Shown: one piece after another, positions 43,813 through 52,101 of the stretch
How positions within the stretch are numbered: position 1 is the first letter of the stretch
Layout: each line of letters opens with the position of its first letter
Assembly: GCF_009674775.1 (NCBI RefSeq)
Contig: NZ_WKKE01000027.1
Coordinates: forward strand, 1 to 64,000
Reading direction: 5' to 3'
Source: Flavobacterium sp. LC2016-23
Lineage (GTDB): Bacteria; Bacteroidota; Bacteroidia; Flavobacteriales; Flavobacteriaceae
DNA: 64,000 bases
Translations under genes and position numbers: made by a program
The notes under the pieces: model-generated
Databases searched by the model: none
Seen by the model: only the letters and a program-made list of their open reading frames with translations
What the model was told of the DNA's origin: nothing

Positions 43813-44289
43813 GTTTACTAAGATACTTTTAAGAGCGAATAAATTGGTTTATGGTTTATTAACATGGCTGTAAATTTGAGAATTAATTATATTAAAATAT
43901 AACCTGTACAGCCAGTTAACCATAATTTAATTTATTGGTAACATATCTTACTGCCCGTAATACCCCTCCTATAATTTAGGTAAACCTGCCCTTTTAACTG
44001 CTGTAGGTCCTTCTTGCACATCCTCTTTTTAACTGACTTACCAAACAAAATATAGTCCTAATCCTGTTAACTTTTTAGTAACGGTATTATAATACCGGTC
44101 AGATAGTACGATTTCTCTTTTAACGTACCTGTAAGTAGTAAGAATTATAATTCAAAACAGATTTGTTTAATCAGGAAAGTTTCGGAAATAAAGGCTGCTG
44201 CTGTTGCTGATTTTTCAATGGTTACGCTATTCAATCTTTTATCAAAATCAATGAATTTAAATATGTTACAAACAATTAAAACTAAAATT
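43813..44289. other. 480-base divergent intergenic region
   Basis: Separates ppk1 from the crystallin lipoprotein gene. In-frame ATGs at 44218, 44251 and 44263 precede the chosen start but give no signal peptide. No clear promoter box or RNA gene was found. Confidence 0.45.
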
Positions 44290-45591
44290 ATGAAAAAACA
44301 GAATCGAAGAAAGGTTTTAACTACAGCCTTAATTATGATGGTATCGGCCCTTACATTCTCATGTCAGGACACGACATTAGAGGAAGCAGAAACTACTGCT
44401 ACGGTAAAAAAACAGCAAAATTTCAAAAAAATGACTGCGGCGGCAAGTTCTGGTCTGGCAAGAAGATGGGCGCCTATTCATTACCGGGACGTTGATGCCA
44501 CAGGAACTTATGCCGAAGGCGGAAAATCAGATTACATTACGGCCATTAACTATGACAATGACTGGGATGGGAATAATAACTGGAACAATCTTCCTGCTTA
44601 TGCCAATTCTTTAGCAGCACATTGTTACTATTCCGTAGTAGAATCAAATACGCACTGGTTTATTACGTATGCTTTCTTTTCTCCACGAGACTGGACAGAT
44701 AATCCACTTTTATACCAATTAGACCAGCATGAAAATGATTTAGAAGGTGTATTAATGATTGTGGAAAAAGATGGTTCTGCTTATGGTGCCTTAAAAGGAG
44801 CTGTTACCGTAAGCCATTCCGACTTTTTCTCTTATGTTCCATCCGGCAGTTCTTATGTAAGCGGACTAGAGAGCGTTGACGGAACTTTACAAATGAGAGA
44901 CTATAACGGAGAGCTGCACCCTGTTACAGCACAGGATTCTAAGGGACACAGCCTTAAAGCCTGGCCACAGCACGATATAGACGGGGACGGAATTATTTAC
45001 TACCCTTCTGCGAGTGGCGTGGCACAAATACCAGCTGATAATTATGATAATTATGTAGAGTACAAACTGGTTGATATTTTTGAAAGCGGAGGATTATGGG
45101 ACCAACGATTCAATACCCAATTGTTTTCGAGTCCTGCAGGCGGATTTACAGGAAATGATTTTAAAACCGGTGGTGCCAATGCTCCGTGGGCATGGAATGA
45201 CGGAAATGATGCAATTGTACAAGGCGGGGAATTTGCAACCGATCCTGCCAAGCTAGCCGATAATTATTTTGATGGTGTAGGCAATTTTTCCCGTACTTAT
45301 AGTGATAATAAATACAATGCGGCAGCCGGAGGAATCGTAACGGTTTACCAAAATTGCAATTATACCGGTTATGCGATTGCTTTGCCTGTTGGTAACTATA
45401 CCCTGGCTCAGCTAAAATCGTATGGTGTTGTAAATGATGATTTGTCTTCTGTTCGCTTAGAAAACGGATACAAAATTACCCTGTATCAGAACGATAATTT
45501 TGGAGGAGAAGCTGTTGTACTAACAGCCAATAACAGCTGTCTTGGAAATTTTAATGATAAAGCCAGTTCGGTGAAAATTAGTGTTCTGTAA
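44290..45591 (+). CDS. lipoprotein with a C-terminal beta/gamma-crystallin domain
   Basis: From the ATG at 44290 the product is 433 residues with a lipobox (TFSC) after the signal sequence. The main domain (about 45-330) shows RRWAPIHYRDVDA, NTHWFITYAFFSPRDW, HENDLEGVLM and GDGIIYYPS; this recalls Vps62/NPP1-like secreted proteins, but I am not certain. Residues about 345-433 form a beta/gamma-crystallin domain with two Greek keys (VTVYQNCNYTGYAIALPVG and ITLYQNDNFGGEAVVL), which often bind calcium. A strong terminator follows. Confidence 0.75.
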   Translation: MKKQNRRKVLTTALIMMVSALTFSCQDTTLEEAETTATVKKQQNFKKMTAAASSGLARRWAPIHYRDVDATGTYAEGGKSDYITAINYDNDWDGNNNWNNLPAYANSLAAHCYYSVVESNTHWFITYAFFSPRDWTDNPLLYQLDQHENDLEGVLMIVEKDGSAYGALKGAVTVSHSDFFSYVPSGSSYVSGLESVDGTLQMRDYNGELHPVTAQDSKGHSLKAWPQHDIDGDGIIYYPSASGVAQIPADNYDNYVEYKLVDIFESGGLWDQRFNTQLFSSPAGGFTGNDFKTGGANAPWAWNDGNDAIVQGGEFATDPAKLADNYFDGVGNFSRTYSDNKYNAAAGGIVTVYQNCNYTGYAIALPVGNYTLAQLKSYGVVNDDLSSVRLENGYKITLYQNDNFGGEAVVLTANNSCLGNFNDKASSVKISVL

Positions 45592-45607
45592 ACTGTATTA
45601 TTAATCC

Positions 45608-45666
45608 GGATATGCAAACAGGAAGAAAGCTGCCTTCTATTCTTGTTTGCATATCCTTTTTTTTTT
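45608..45666 (+). terminator. terminator after the crystallin lipoprotein gene
   Basis: GGATATGCAAACA (45608-45620) pairs perfectly with TGTTTGCATATCC (45644-45656), with an inner GAA/TTC pairing, followed by ten T. Confidence 0.9.
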
Positions 45667-45754
45667 AACCAGCATCTTCACTTTTAATTTGTAGATCAGC
45701 ATGTGCATGGAAGTTAATATTATTATATTTACCCTTTAAAGTGATTGTAACATT

Positions 45755-46339
45755 ATGGAAGATTTTTTAATTGGTATTGGAAAAAGATTAAAAGAAATTA
45801 GAAAGAAAAATGCCTTAACGATACACGAAGTAGCCAATAGAGCCGGGGTCAGCAACGGCCTGATTTCAAGAATTGAAAACGGCAGAACCATTCCTTCCCT
45901 CCCTGTTCTGATTGAACTTATTCACTCTTTGGACACAGATGTAACCTATTTTTTTGAAGGAGTCAAAAACATAAAAAATGCCAAGTTTATTCATATAAAA
46001 AAAGAAGATTACCAAAAAATCGAAAAAGAAGACCGCTCAGAAACAAAAGGTTTTAACTACTACCACATCTTCAGCAAAAGTATCAATTCTATCGGTTTTG
46101 AAGCGGTAATTCTTGAAGTGGAACCTGACAGTAAGCGTGATAAAGTAATCACCGATGCCTGGGAATTCAAATATATTATAAAAGGAAGCGTAACCTACAT
46201 TATTGATGATGTTGAAGTTCTTGTCAATGAAGGCGATTCGATATGCTTTAACGGCAGACTTCCGCATGTACCTGAAAACAGAACTAAGGAGAACTGCGTT
46301 ATGCTGGTGCTCTACTTCTATTCTGAAAGTAATGGTTAA
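45755..46339 (+). CDS. XRE-cupin transcriptional regulator
   Basis: The 194-residue protein has an HTH at about 10-65 (IRKKNALTIHEVANRAGVSN, then SRIENGRTIPSLPVLIEL) and a C-terminal cupin (about 105-190; WEFKYIIKGSVTYIIDDVE, then GDSICFNGRLPHVPEN). HTH-cupin regulators typically control amino-acid, polyamine or phosphonate-type catabolic genes and sense a small ligand. It converges with the phosphonate-like locus (46748-54978) and is the best candidate regulator of that locus. Confidence 0.9.
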   Translation: MEDFLIGIGKRLKEIRKKNALTIHEVANRAGVSNGLISRIENGRTIPSLPVLIELIHSLDTDVTYFFEGVKNIKNAKFIHIKKEDYQKIEKEDRSETKGFNYYHIFSKSINSIGFEAVILEVEPDSKRDKVITDAWEFKYIIKGSVTYIIDDVEVLVNEGDSICFNGRLPHVPENRTKENCVMLVLYFYSESNG

Positions 46340-46380
46340 CATTTTCGAAGTATAATATTTAAACGTAAAGAAGACTAAGA

Positions 46381-46650
46381 GCTGCGTAAAGTTCGCAAAG
46401 TTTATAAACAAAACTTTGCGAACTTTGCGTTTTATTTCAGAGCGTTCTCCCATGTTTGCAAAGTTAATTTATAGGTTGTAATGTTTTAATCTCGCAAAGT
46501 CGCGAAGCCGCAAAGTTTTTTAAGCTTTATGTTCTTATTTTAGAATTAACTTCCCTAAAAGTAAGTAATCAATAATATAAACTTTGCGCCCTTGCCCTTT
46601 GCGAGATTATTTCAACACAGTAAAAAGAAAACTTGCGCTCTTTGCGGTTA
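46381..46650. repeat. CTTTGCG-rich palindromic repeats in a 400-base spacer
   Basis: AAAGTTCGCAAAGTTT (46388-46403) and AAACTTTGCGAACTTT (46411-46426) form a perfect 16-bp hairpin that can terminate the XRE-cupin gene. Further degenerate copies of CTTTGCG or CGCAAAG follow to about 46650. The spacer 46340-46747 contains no gene. Confidence 0.75.
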
Positions 46651-46679
46651 AATAGGTATACTCTTAAATAAGCCGTATT

Positions 46680-46714
46680 AAAAAAAGGTTACCTCCAAAA
46701 TGAAGATAACCTTT
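46680..46714 (-). terminator. terminator of the phosphonate-like locus
   Basis: On the minus strand AAAGGTTATCTTC pairs with GGAGGTAACCTTT (13 pairs with G-U) around an ATTTT loop, followed by a T-run. It lies 33 bases after the stop of the 46748-48433 gene. Confidence 0.8.
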
Positions 46715-46747
46715 CAAAAAAAAAACAATAAACACATTCTAAATATT

Positions 46748-48433
46748 TTAATTCCCTGCCGGAAGCCAGGAACGTCCGTCCAGTGACCAGCCTGAATTAA
46801 TGGAAACACCAAACCATTGCAGAGAGGAATAAGCGATATCTACCATTTTTGGAACAACTCCGTTAGCCGTTCCGCATTTTAAAGTCGCTGTACTCGTTGT
46901 CCAGGATGGCGTGTTAGGAAAAGCGAGCGTAACTTGTTTTGAACTCGAATCTGTAAAGCTGTTACCTGATCCGTTATCGCCTTTCCAATACCCAATCAGA
47001 TTGGAGTAATCAGGATGAGAAGCTGTCACCGCTGAACAAGTGTAGTTAAGAATCGAAGCTTCTGATAAGGCTTTATTCCAAACGCGGACTTCAGCAATAT
47101 TTCCGTTTACATTTGCACCATAAGTCAAAGTTCCGTCTTGTCCCACAGCAAACGGCAATCCGGAAGTTAAGCTTCCAAAACTGCTAACGATAGCCGCTTG
47201 TCCTACAAAAGCCCCGTCCTGATAGGTTTTTACCAATTTGGCTGTACGGTCAACCACTAATGTTAAGTGATGCCATTTTCCGTCATTGATGGTACCTCCC
47301 GAAATATCGACACGATTTTGGGTATCTCCGATATTTACTTTCCATGTTCCTCCGGTATTTGCGCAAATCACAAAACCGCGATTTTTACCACTCACCCAAT
47401 TTTTATTTGAAACTAAGGATGGGTCGCTTGAATAACCTGAGGTTTTTACCCTGCACTCCACCGTAAAACTTGAAGTTCCAAAATTATAGAGCGTATTGGT
47501 TGTGGAAGCATAAATGCTGTTCGAATTAAAATTGGCGAATTTACCTGTAATTGTGGTGGTCGGATCAACTGGTTTTTCAATTTTAGACGAAGTGAAATTC
47601 TTATTATTATAAATAGTAAAAATATTTCTTTCTTCATACGATGATCCGCCGTGAGATCCGGTAGAACCTGTTACTATTCCGCCATGATCCGGTGCAACGA
47701 TAACCAGCCAGTCTTCATTGGCATAATCAGGTCTGTTTTTTAATGCTGTCAAAATTTCTCCTATATAAACATCTGTAGTTTCAACAGCAGCTTTATATTG
47801 CGGAACATTGATTGAAAATCCGTAACTGTGCCCGGCGTGATCTACATCATCAAAATGCAGGAATAAAGCATCCGGATTGTCGTTTGTTAGTGCCGCAACT
47901 ACTTCATTTTTAACCGCTGCGTCTGTTGTCAATGTCTTTTCTACATCAATGCCATCCACAATATAGGTGTTAATGGGCGCCCAGTGTACGATCGACATTG
48001 TTTTTAAAGCGGTATTATAGGTCTCAAGACGCTTTAAAAAACTGGGATATGTTCCGAAGTTCGGACTTGAAAATGAATTGTCTGTTACTCCGTGTTTTAA
48101 ATGTGTAACACCGCTCAGCATCGTCGACCAGCCATTGCCACTCCAGGTTGGTGCTTCGGTTAAGGCATCTAAACTGTAAACAGCATTAGAAAGCAAACCA
48201 TGAACATTCGGTGTATTGGCGCCCATCAAAACATCGCCACGGCAGCCGTCAATACCTATAATCAATAATTTTTTGGTACCCGAATTTGCCAGCGCAGATT
48301 TACCGGTTTTCGAATTTCCAACTGCTTTTACTGCATTTTCATCGCTCGCAGGCGCAGTATCGTTGGTACAGGAAGCGACTAAAAGTACACTTGCCAGCAT
48401 TGTAACGTAACTTAATCTAAAAATCTTTTTCAT
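46748..48433 (-). CDS. alkaline phosphatase/phosphodiesterase-family lipoprotein with LamG domain
   Basis: The 561-residue protein has a lipobox (VASC, Cys22). Residues about 55-290 form an alkaline-phosphatase-superfamily domain close to type I phosphodiesterase/nucleotide pyrophosphatase. Metal ligands are seen in IGIDGCRGD, HFDDVDHAGHSYG and APDHGG; the nucleophile is probably in APTWSGNGW. Residues about 320-490 form a LamG/concanavalin-like domain (GKWHHLTLVVD). It may release phosphorus compounds at the cell surface. It is the last gene of the minus-strand phosphonate-like locus, 183 bases after the HAD gene, with a repeat between them. Confidence 0.88.
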   Translation of the reverse strand: MKKIFRLSYVTMLASVLLVASCTNDTAPASDENAVKAVGNSKTGKSALANSGTKKLLIIGIDGCRGDVLMGANTPNVHGLLSNAVYSLDALTEAPTWSGNGWSTMLSGVTHLKHGVTDNSFSSPNFGTYPSFLKRLETYNTALKTMSIVHWAPINTYIVDGIDVEKTLTTDAAVKNEVVAALTNDNPDALFLHFDDVDHAGHSYGFSINVPQYKAAVETTDVYIGEILTALKNRPDYANEDWLVIVAPDHGGIVTGSTGSHGGSSYEERNIFTIYNNKNFTSSKIEKPVDPTTTITGKFANFNSNSIYASTTNTLYNFGTSSFTVECRVKTSGYSSDPSLVSNKNWVSGKNRGFVICANTGGTWKVNIGDTQNRVDISGGTINDGKWHHLTLVVDRTAKLVKTYQDGAFVGQAAIVSSFGSLTSGLPFAVGQDGTLTYGANVNGNIAEVRVWNKALSEASILNYTCSAVTASHPDYSNLIGYWKGDNGSGNSFTDSSSKQVTLAFPNTPSWTTSTATLKCGTANGVVPKMVDIAYSSLQWFGVSINSGWSLDGRSWLPAGN

Positions 48434-48531
48434 TGAATTGAATTTATGGGTTACTATAAGTTTACTTGTGAAATTATGTCCTGCAGGGATTTTATTTTAA
48501 CTAGTTTTTTTATTCTTTAATGTTTACATTT

Positions 48532-48611
48532 TTCGCCACGAATTTTGACAAATTATTTTTCTATTGATTCACTTAAAGAAATTCGGGAAAATTCGTGGAA
48601 TTCGTGGCGAA
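48532..48611. repeat. TTCGCCACGAATT inverted repeat between two genes of the locus
   Basis: TTCGCCACGAATT (48532-48544) and AATTCGTGGCGAA (48599-48611) are perfect 13-base inverted copies, with further CGTGGAATTCG pairing inside. This repeat is common between genes of Bacteroidota. It can fold in the transcript and limit read-through. Confidence 0.85.
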
Positions 48612-48616
48612 CTTTT

Positions 48617-49315
48617 TTATTTCGAAGCTGTGGCAAGATTTTCAATGCTGTATAAGGAAGCCAGAGAATCTAAGATGTAATCCGGTTTTGCCTCCTCCAG
48701 CTGTTCTCTGGTCTGTGCGCCCGATAAAACGCCAATCGTAAGCCCGCATTTGGCATTCTTGCCTTCCTCAATATCTATAGCGGAATCGCCTGCTTTTAAA
48801 ACTTTTGTGGCGTCTTCAATTGAAAATAATTGCATGGCCTTATGTATCATATCCGGAAACGGACGTCCTAATACTACATCATCAGCCGTAATTAAAGCGT
48901 CGTAATGCGTATTTTTTTTCCAGTTTAATTTTTCTAATAACGTATTGGCAACATGACTGCTATATCCTGTATTTAAAACTATTTTTACACCCTCTTTTTT
49001 AAGGTTTTCCAACACTTCTTCTACACCTTCAATGGGTAAAACCCTTGCCGTCAAATATTCCTGATCCAGTATTTCTTTGAAATATTCAAATATTTGATAT
49101 GATTTTTCATCGTCAGTACTATTTAGCTCTTTTAAGATATCTTTTATGGCCTGGTGCTTTTCTTTCCCGGCTCCCAGGGAAAGCACGCTTTCGAGAGAAA
49201 CCTCAATTCCAAAATGATTAATTGCCTTGTGTAAAGTTTTATAAACTATATTCTGTTCATTGATTGTTGTTCCGGCCATATCAAAAACGACCATCTCCAT
49301 TTCATTAATTTTCAT
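48617..49315 (-). CDS. phosphonatase-like HAD hydrolase (PhnX-like)
   Basis: I use the ATG at 49315 (232 residues); ATG at 49339 would add eight. The HAD motif I is VFDMAGTT, with the D-x-A-G-T form of phosphonoacetaldehyde hydrolases instead of DxDGT. A Lys in the cap (LSLGAGKEKHQ) sits where PhnX carries its Schiff-base Lys, so C-P cleavage of an aldehyde is plausible. Motifs II and III appear in LNTGYSS and KAGDSAIDIE. It matches the 'phosphonatase-like hydrolase' group (TIGR03351), typically next to the TIGR03364 oxidoreductase, as here (174 bases, with a repeat between them). Confidence 0.9.
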   Translation of the reverse strand: MKINEMEMVVFDMAGTTINEQNIVYKTLHKAINHFGIEVSLESVLSLGAGKEKHQAIKDILKELNSTDDEKSYQIFEYFKEILDQEYLTARVLPIEGVEEVLENLKKEGVKIVLNTGYSSHVANTLLEKLNWKKNTHYDALITADDVVLGRPFPDMIHKAMQLFSIEDATKVLKAGDSAIDIEEGKNAKCGLTIGVLSGAQTREQLEEAKPDYILDSLASLYSIENLATASK

Positions 49316-49398
49316 TTCGTGTATATTTTTTATAAACATGCTAATTTCATGTTTGAGAGTATTTATTCGAATAAAATCAGTACTATGCGTTAAATGTT

Positions 49399-49472
49399 TT
49401 TCACGCAGATTCGGCAGATTAAGCAGATTTTTTAATTTTTAAAATCTTTTTAATCCTTAAATCTGTGGCTAT
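49399..49472. repeat. GCAGATT tandem/inverted repeat between HAD and oxidoreductase genes
   Basis: CACGCAGATTCGGCAGATTA, then AGCAGATTTTTTAA, are followed by inverted AAATCTTTTTAATCC and AAATCTGTGGC. This is another intergenic repeat type widespread in Bacteroidota, placed between two co-oriented genes. Confidence 0.75.
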
Positions 49473-49489
49473 ATTTTTCAATACATCGC

Positions 49490-50647
49490 TTACACATTAA
49501 AAATTTTATCAATATTGTGTTTTGCAAATCCTGCGCTTCCGGTCATTCCTTTACCTCCAATCCCGGTTATGATGTGAATGTTTTCATCAATCGTATACTC
49601 AAAAATATCTTTGGTTTTGCATTGTGAATACATACCGAACCATCTGCTTTGGATTTCGTAAGTGGGCAAATCAATAATTTTTTTCGCTTCTTCGATCATG
49701 AAGTTGTCAATGTCCATATTCAGATCAAACCCTAATGAGTCTATTTCTTTTGCAGGGGCATATTCATGGGAATCTCCTAAAATTACGGAACCGTCGAGTG
49801 CCTGCTTAAATAAGATATGAATGCCATACTTTTTTTCGTAGCTGTCCGGATTTTCTTTTGCTTTAATAGATTGATACGATTTGCATTCTTCAAATGATTC
49901 ATATCTTCTGATCGTTAATCCGGTCAGAACAGAACCATTCAGTTTGTAATTAGGCTGTGGCTTCGTCTGTAACATCTGAAGTTTAGAAACAACCAAATCG
50001 CTGTTGTTGTAAATCTCCGGATATAAAACCTTGAAATCACTTCCGTTGCAGATAATGATTTTCGAAGCCTTGTATTCCAGTCCTGACGAAGTTGTTGCAA
50101 TTACTTCCGTAAATCTGTCTTCGGTACGAACAACCATGGTATTCATAAATAAATCCAGCCCCAGATTTGCCGTCATATACTGATGCAGTTTATGAATCAT
50201 TGTTGCGGGTTCCACCGTTACTTCCTGCGGAAAAAATAATCCTCCCGTACAATAATCAGCGCGTAAACCTGCATATTTTTCGAGACATTGTTCTTTCGTT
50301 AATAAATGAGACTCATAATCGTTTGCAATATTAATCTCGTGCAATTCTTCTATTAATTGCATTTCCTCTTCGTTTGAGGCTAAATAAATTGTTCCGTTTT
50401 GGCGAAGATTAATATCAAACTTCGACTGAATATGTTTATAAATGGTAAGACTTTCTTTTCCGAAATTTTGCCATTTCCTGTCCATCCCTGACGGTACAAC
50501 CTGACCGAAATTTCTAACCGTTGCTCCTTCCGGTTTGCTGTTCTTTTCCAGAATGGCCACAGACATACCTTTTAACAGCGCATGATAGGCGTGAAATGTG
50601 CCCAAAACTCCCGATCCCACTATGATTAAATCATATTTATCTTTCAT
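49490..50647 (-). CDS. FAD-dependent oxidoreductase, TIGR03364-like (aminophosphonate type)
   Basis: I start it at the ATG at 50647 (385 residues); a TTG at 50689 overlapping the upstream stop would add 14. The N-terminal FAD-binding loop is DLIIVGSGVLGTFHA, followed by the flavin-attachment-like RNFGQVVPSGM; the C-terminus has GIGGKGMTGSAG. It belongs to the glycine-oxidase/DAO family branch that accompanies PhnX-like HAD proteins. Known members oxidatively deaminate aminoethylphosphonate or its N-methyl form to phosphonoacetaldehyde, which the HAD enzyme would then cleave. The exact substrate here is inferred from context. Confidence 0.88.
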   Translation of the reverse strand: MKDKYDLIIVGSGVLGTFHAYHALLKGMSVAILEKNSKPEGATVRNFGQVVPSGMDRKWQNFGKESLTIYKHIQSKFDINLRQNGTIYLASNEEEMQLIEELHEINIANDYESHLLTKEQCLEKYAGLRADYCTGGLFFPQEVTVEPATMIHKLHQYMTANLGLDLFMNTMVVRTEDRFTEVIATTSSGLEYKASKIIICNGSDFKVLYPEIYNNSDLVVSKLQMLQTKPQPNYKLNGSVLTGLTIRRYESFEECKSYQSIKAKENPDSYEKKYGIHILFKQALDGSVILGDSHEYAPAKEIDSLGFDLNMDIDNFMIEEAKKIIDLPTYEIQSRWFGMYSQCKTKDIFEYTIDENIHIITGIGGKGMTGSAGFAKHNIDKIFNV

Positions 50648-50685
50648 GTGTAAACTATTTTTGTTTATTATAATTTTTCCTTTGT

Positions 50686-51966
50686 TCAACTGTATAAAGG
50701 AGTTGTACTAATTTTTATCGTCTTTTTGAATTTGCGTTTAAAGTAATGAAACGACATGACCGTTGTTATGCCCCCTACAAAGGATAAAATATAAATGCAG
50801 GTGGTAAAAAAGCTGAGTAAAGAAATGTTCTTGTCTCCGAAGTTTTTAAAAAACAGTACCAAAACGCTTCCTAAATAACCAAAAGCATCGGCGATGTAGA
50901 TTAAAAAGCCTGTGTTTCCGTTGATTTTATAAGTGGCAATCATTCGGTCGAAAAACAAACCGTTAAACGGAATGTAGCAAATATACATCCCAAATCCGGA
51001 GATCATCATCCACGGAAGTGGCGACAATACATGCTTTTGAAACAGGAAGGTCGTGACACCAACCAGCACTGAACCTATGAATAAGACCAAATGATAATTT
51101 TTGAAGGCTTTGTAGTTGTTTTTCATGCTTCCTAAAAAACCTAAAATGATCAAAACCGAAATTGCAATAGGAATTTCTGAATACATATAGATCGAAATGC
51201 TTTCTTTATAGCCTAAAGTATCCCATAATTCCCTGGCAAAATTATCCCTGAATTCCCGCATGGCCGTTAGCATGGCATAGAAAACAATAATGGCCGTAAG
51301 CGGAAAAGCAAATTGCCGGAACAAGGAAGCACGTTCTTTTTTACCAAGCGGTTTTCGTTTGGATCGTAAAGCCAGATCATCGTTGTCAGGATTTGGGATT
51401 TTCTCCAGAAACAATGAAAATAAGATTAACGGAATTATAAAAAGTAACCCCGAAACAAAAGGCATCCAGAACTCATTGCAGCCCAAAACGGTTAAGACAA
51501 ATACACCGGCCGATTTTGCCGCTCCTGACGAGACGATAAAACTCGAACATAAAATAACGCCCAGTAATTCGGTTGTTTTTCTTCCTTCGATATACGAAAA
51601 CACAATTCCCCAGATCATTCCCAGCGGCAATCCGTTTATGAATAGGAATACTATATTGTAGGGCGCCGGCACTAAGGCAAAACCTAATAAGGCCAGTTCT
51701 GAAATGGCTATAAAACTTATTAAATACAGGATTCGTTTTGATGATTTTAGTTCTGATATAATCTTAATTCCTAAGAATTTAGAAAGGGTATATCCTAAAA
51801 CCTGTGCCAGAATCAATAAAATTTTGTAATCGATTCCCCAAAAAGACATTTGATCGAACGTGGCGACCGTAAAAGGTTTCCGAAAAGCGTACATACAAAA
51901 ATAAGTACCAAATGCCGCAATGGATGTTTTTAATATAAAACTGAAATTAGATGTTTTTGTAGACAT
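50686..51966 (-). CDS. DUF5690 / MFS-like membrane transporter
   Basis: The 426-residue protein has about 12 hydrophobic helices; the start FGTYFCMYAFRKPFTVATFD is typical of DUF5690 proteins, which are distant organophosphate:Pi antiporter-like MFS members. A cytosolic loop near residue 205 is basic (LRSKRKPLGKKER). It is encoded between the TonB receptor and the FAD oxidoreductase, so it probably carries the phosphonate across the inner membrane. An inverted repeat at 52019-52088 separates it from the receptor gene. Confidence 0.85.
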   Translation of the reverse strand: MSTKTSNFSFILKTSIAAFGTYFCMYAFRKPFTVATFDQMSFWGIDYKILLILAQVLGYTLSKFLGIKIISELKSSKRILYLISFIAISELALLGFALVPAPYNIVFLFINGLPLGMIWGIVFSYIEGRKTTELLGVILCSSFIVSSGAAKSAGVFVLTVLGCNEFWMPFVSGLLFIIPLILFSLFLEKIPNPDNDDLALRSKRKPLGKKERASLFRQFAFPLTAIIVFYAMLTAMREFRDNFARELWDTLGYKESISIYMYSEIPIAISVLIILGFLGSMKNNYKAFKNYHLVLFIGSVLVGVTTFLFQKHVLSPLPWMMISGFGMYICYIPFNGLFFDRMIATYKINGNTGFLIYIADAFGYLGSVLVLFFKNFGDKNISLLSFFTTCIYILSFVGGITTVMSFHYFKRKFKKTIKISTTPLYS

Positions 51967-52018
51967 TAGTACTCGAAATTAGAGTGATTATTGCGGTGTA
52001 AAGTTGGGCTGGGTATAA

Positions 52019-52088
52019 AACCCGTTGGATGCAGTCAGTTTAAAAAAAATAAATTGCAAAAATAGAACAGACGAACATCCAACAGGTT
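52019..52088 (-). repeat. inverted repeat between receptor and transporter genes
   Basis: AACCCGTTGGATG (52019-52031) and CATCCAACAGGTT (52076-52088) pair with one mismatch over 13 bases around a 44-base centre. In the transcript it would fold right after the receptor stop and could stabilise the receptor mRNA or damp read-through. Confidence 0.6.
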
Positions 52089-52101
52089 AATTTATAGTTG
52101 T

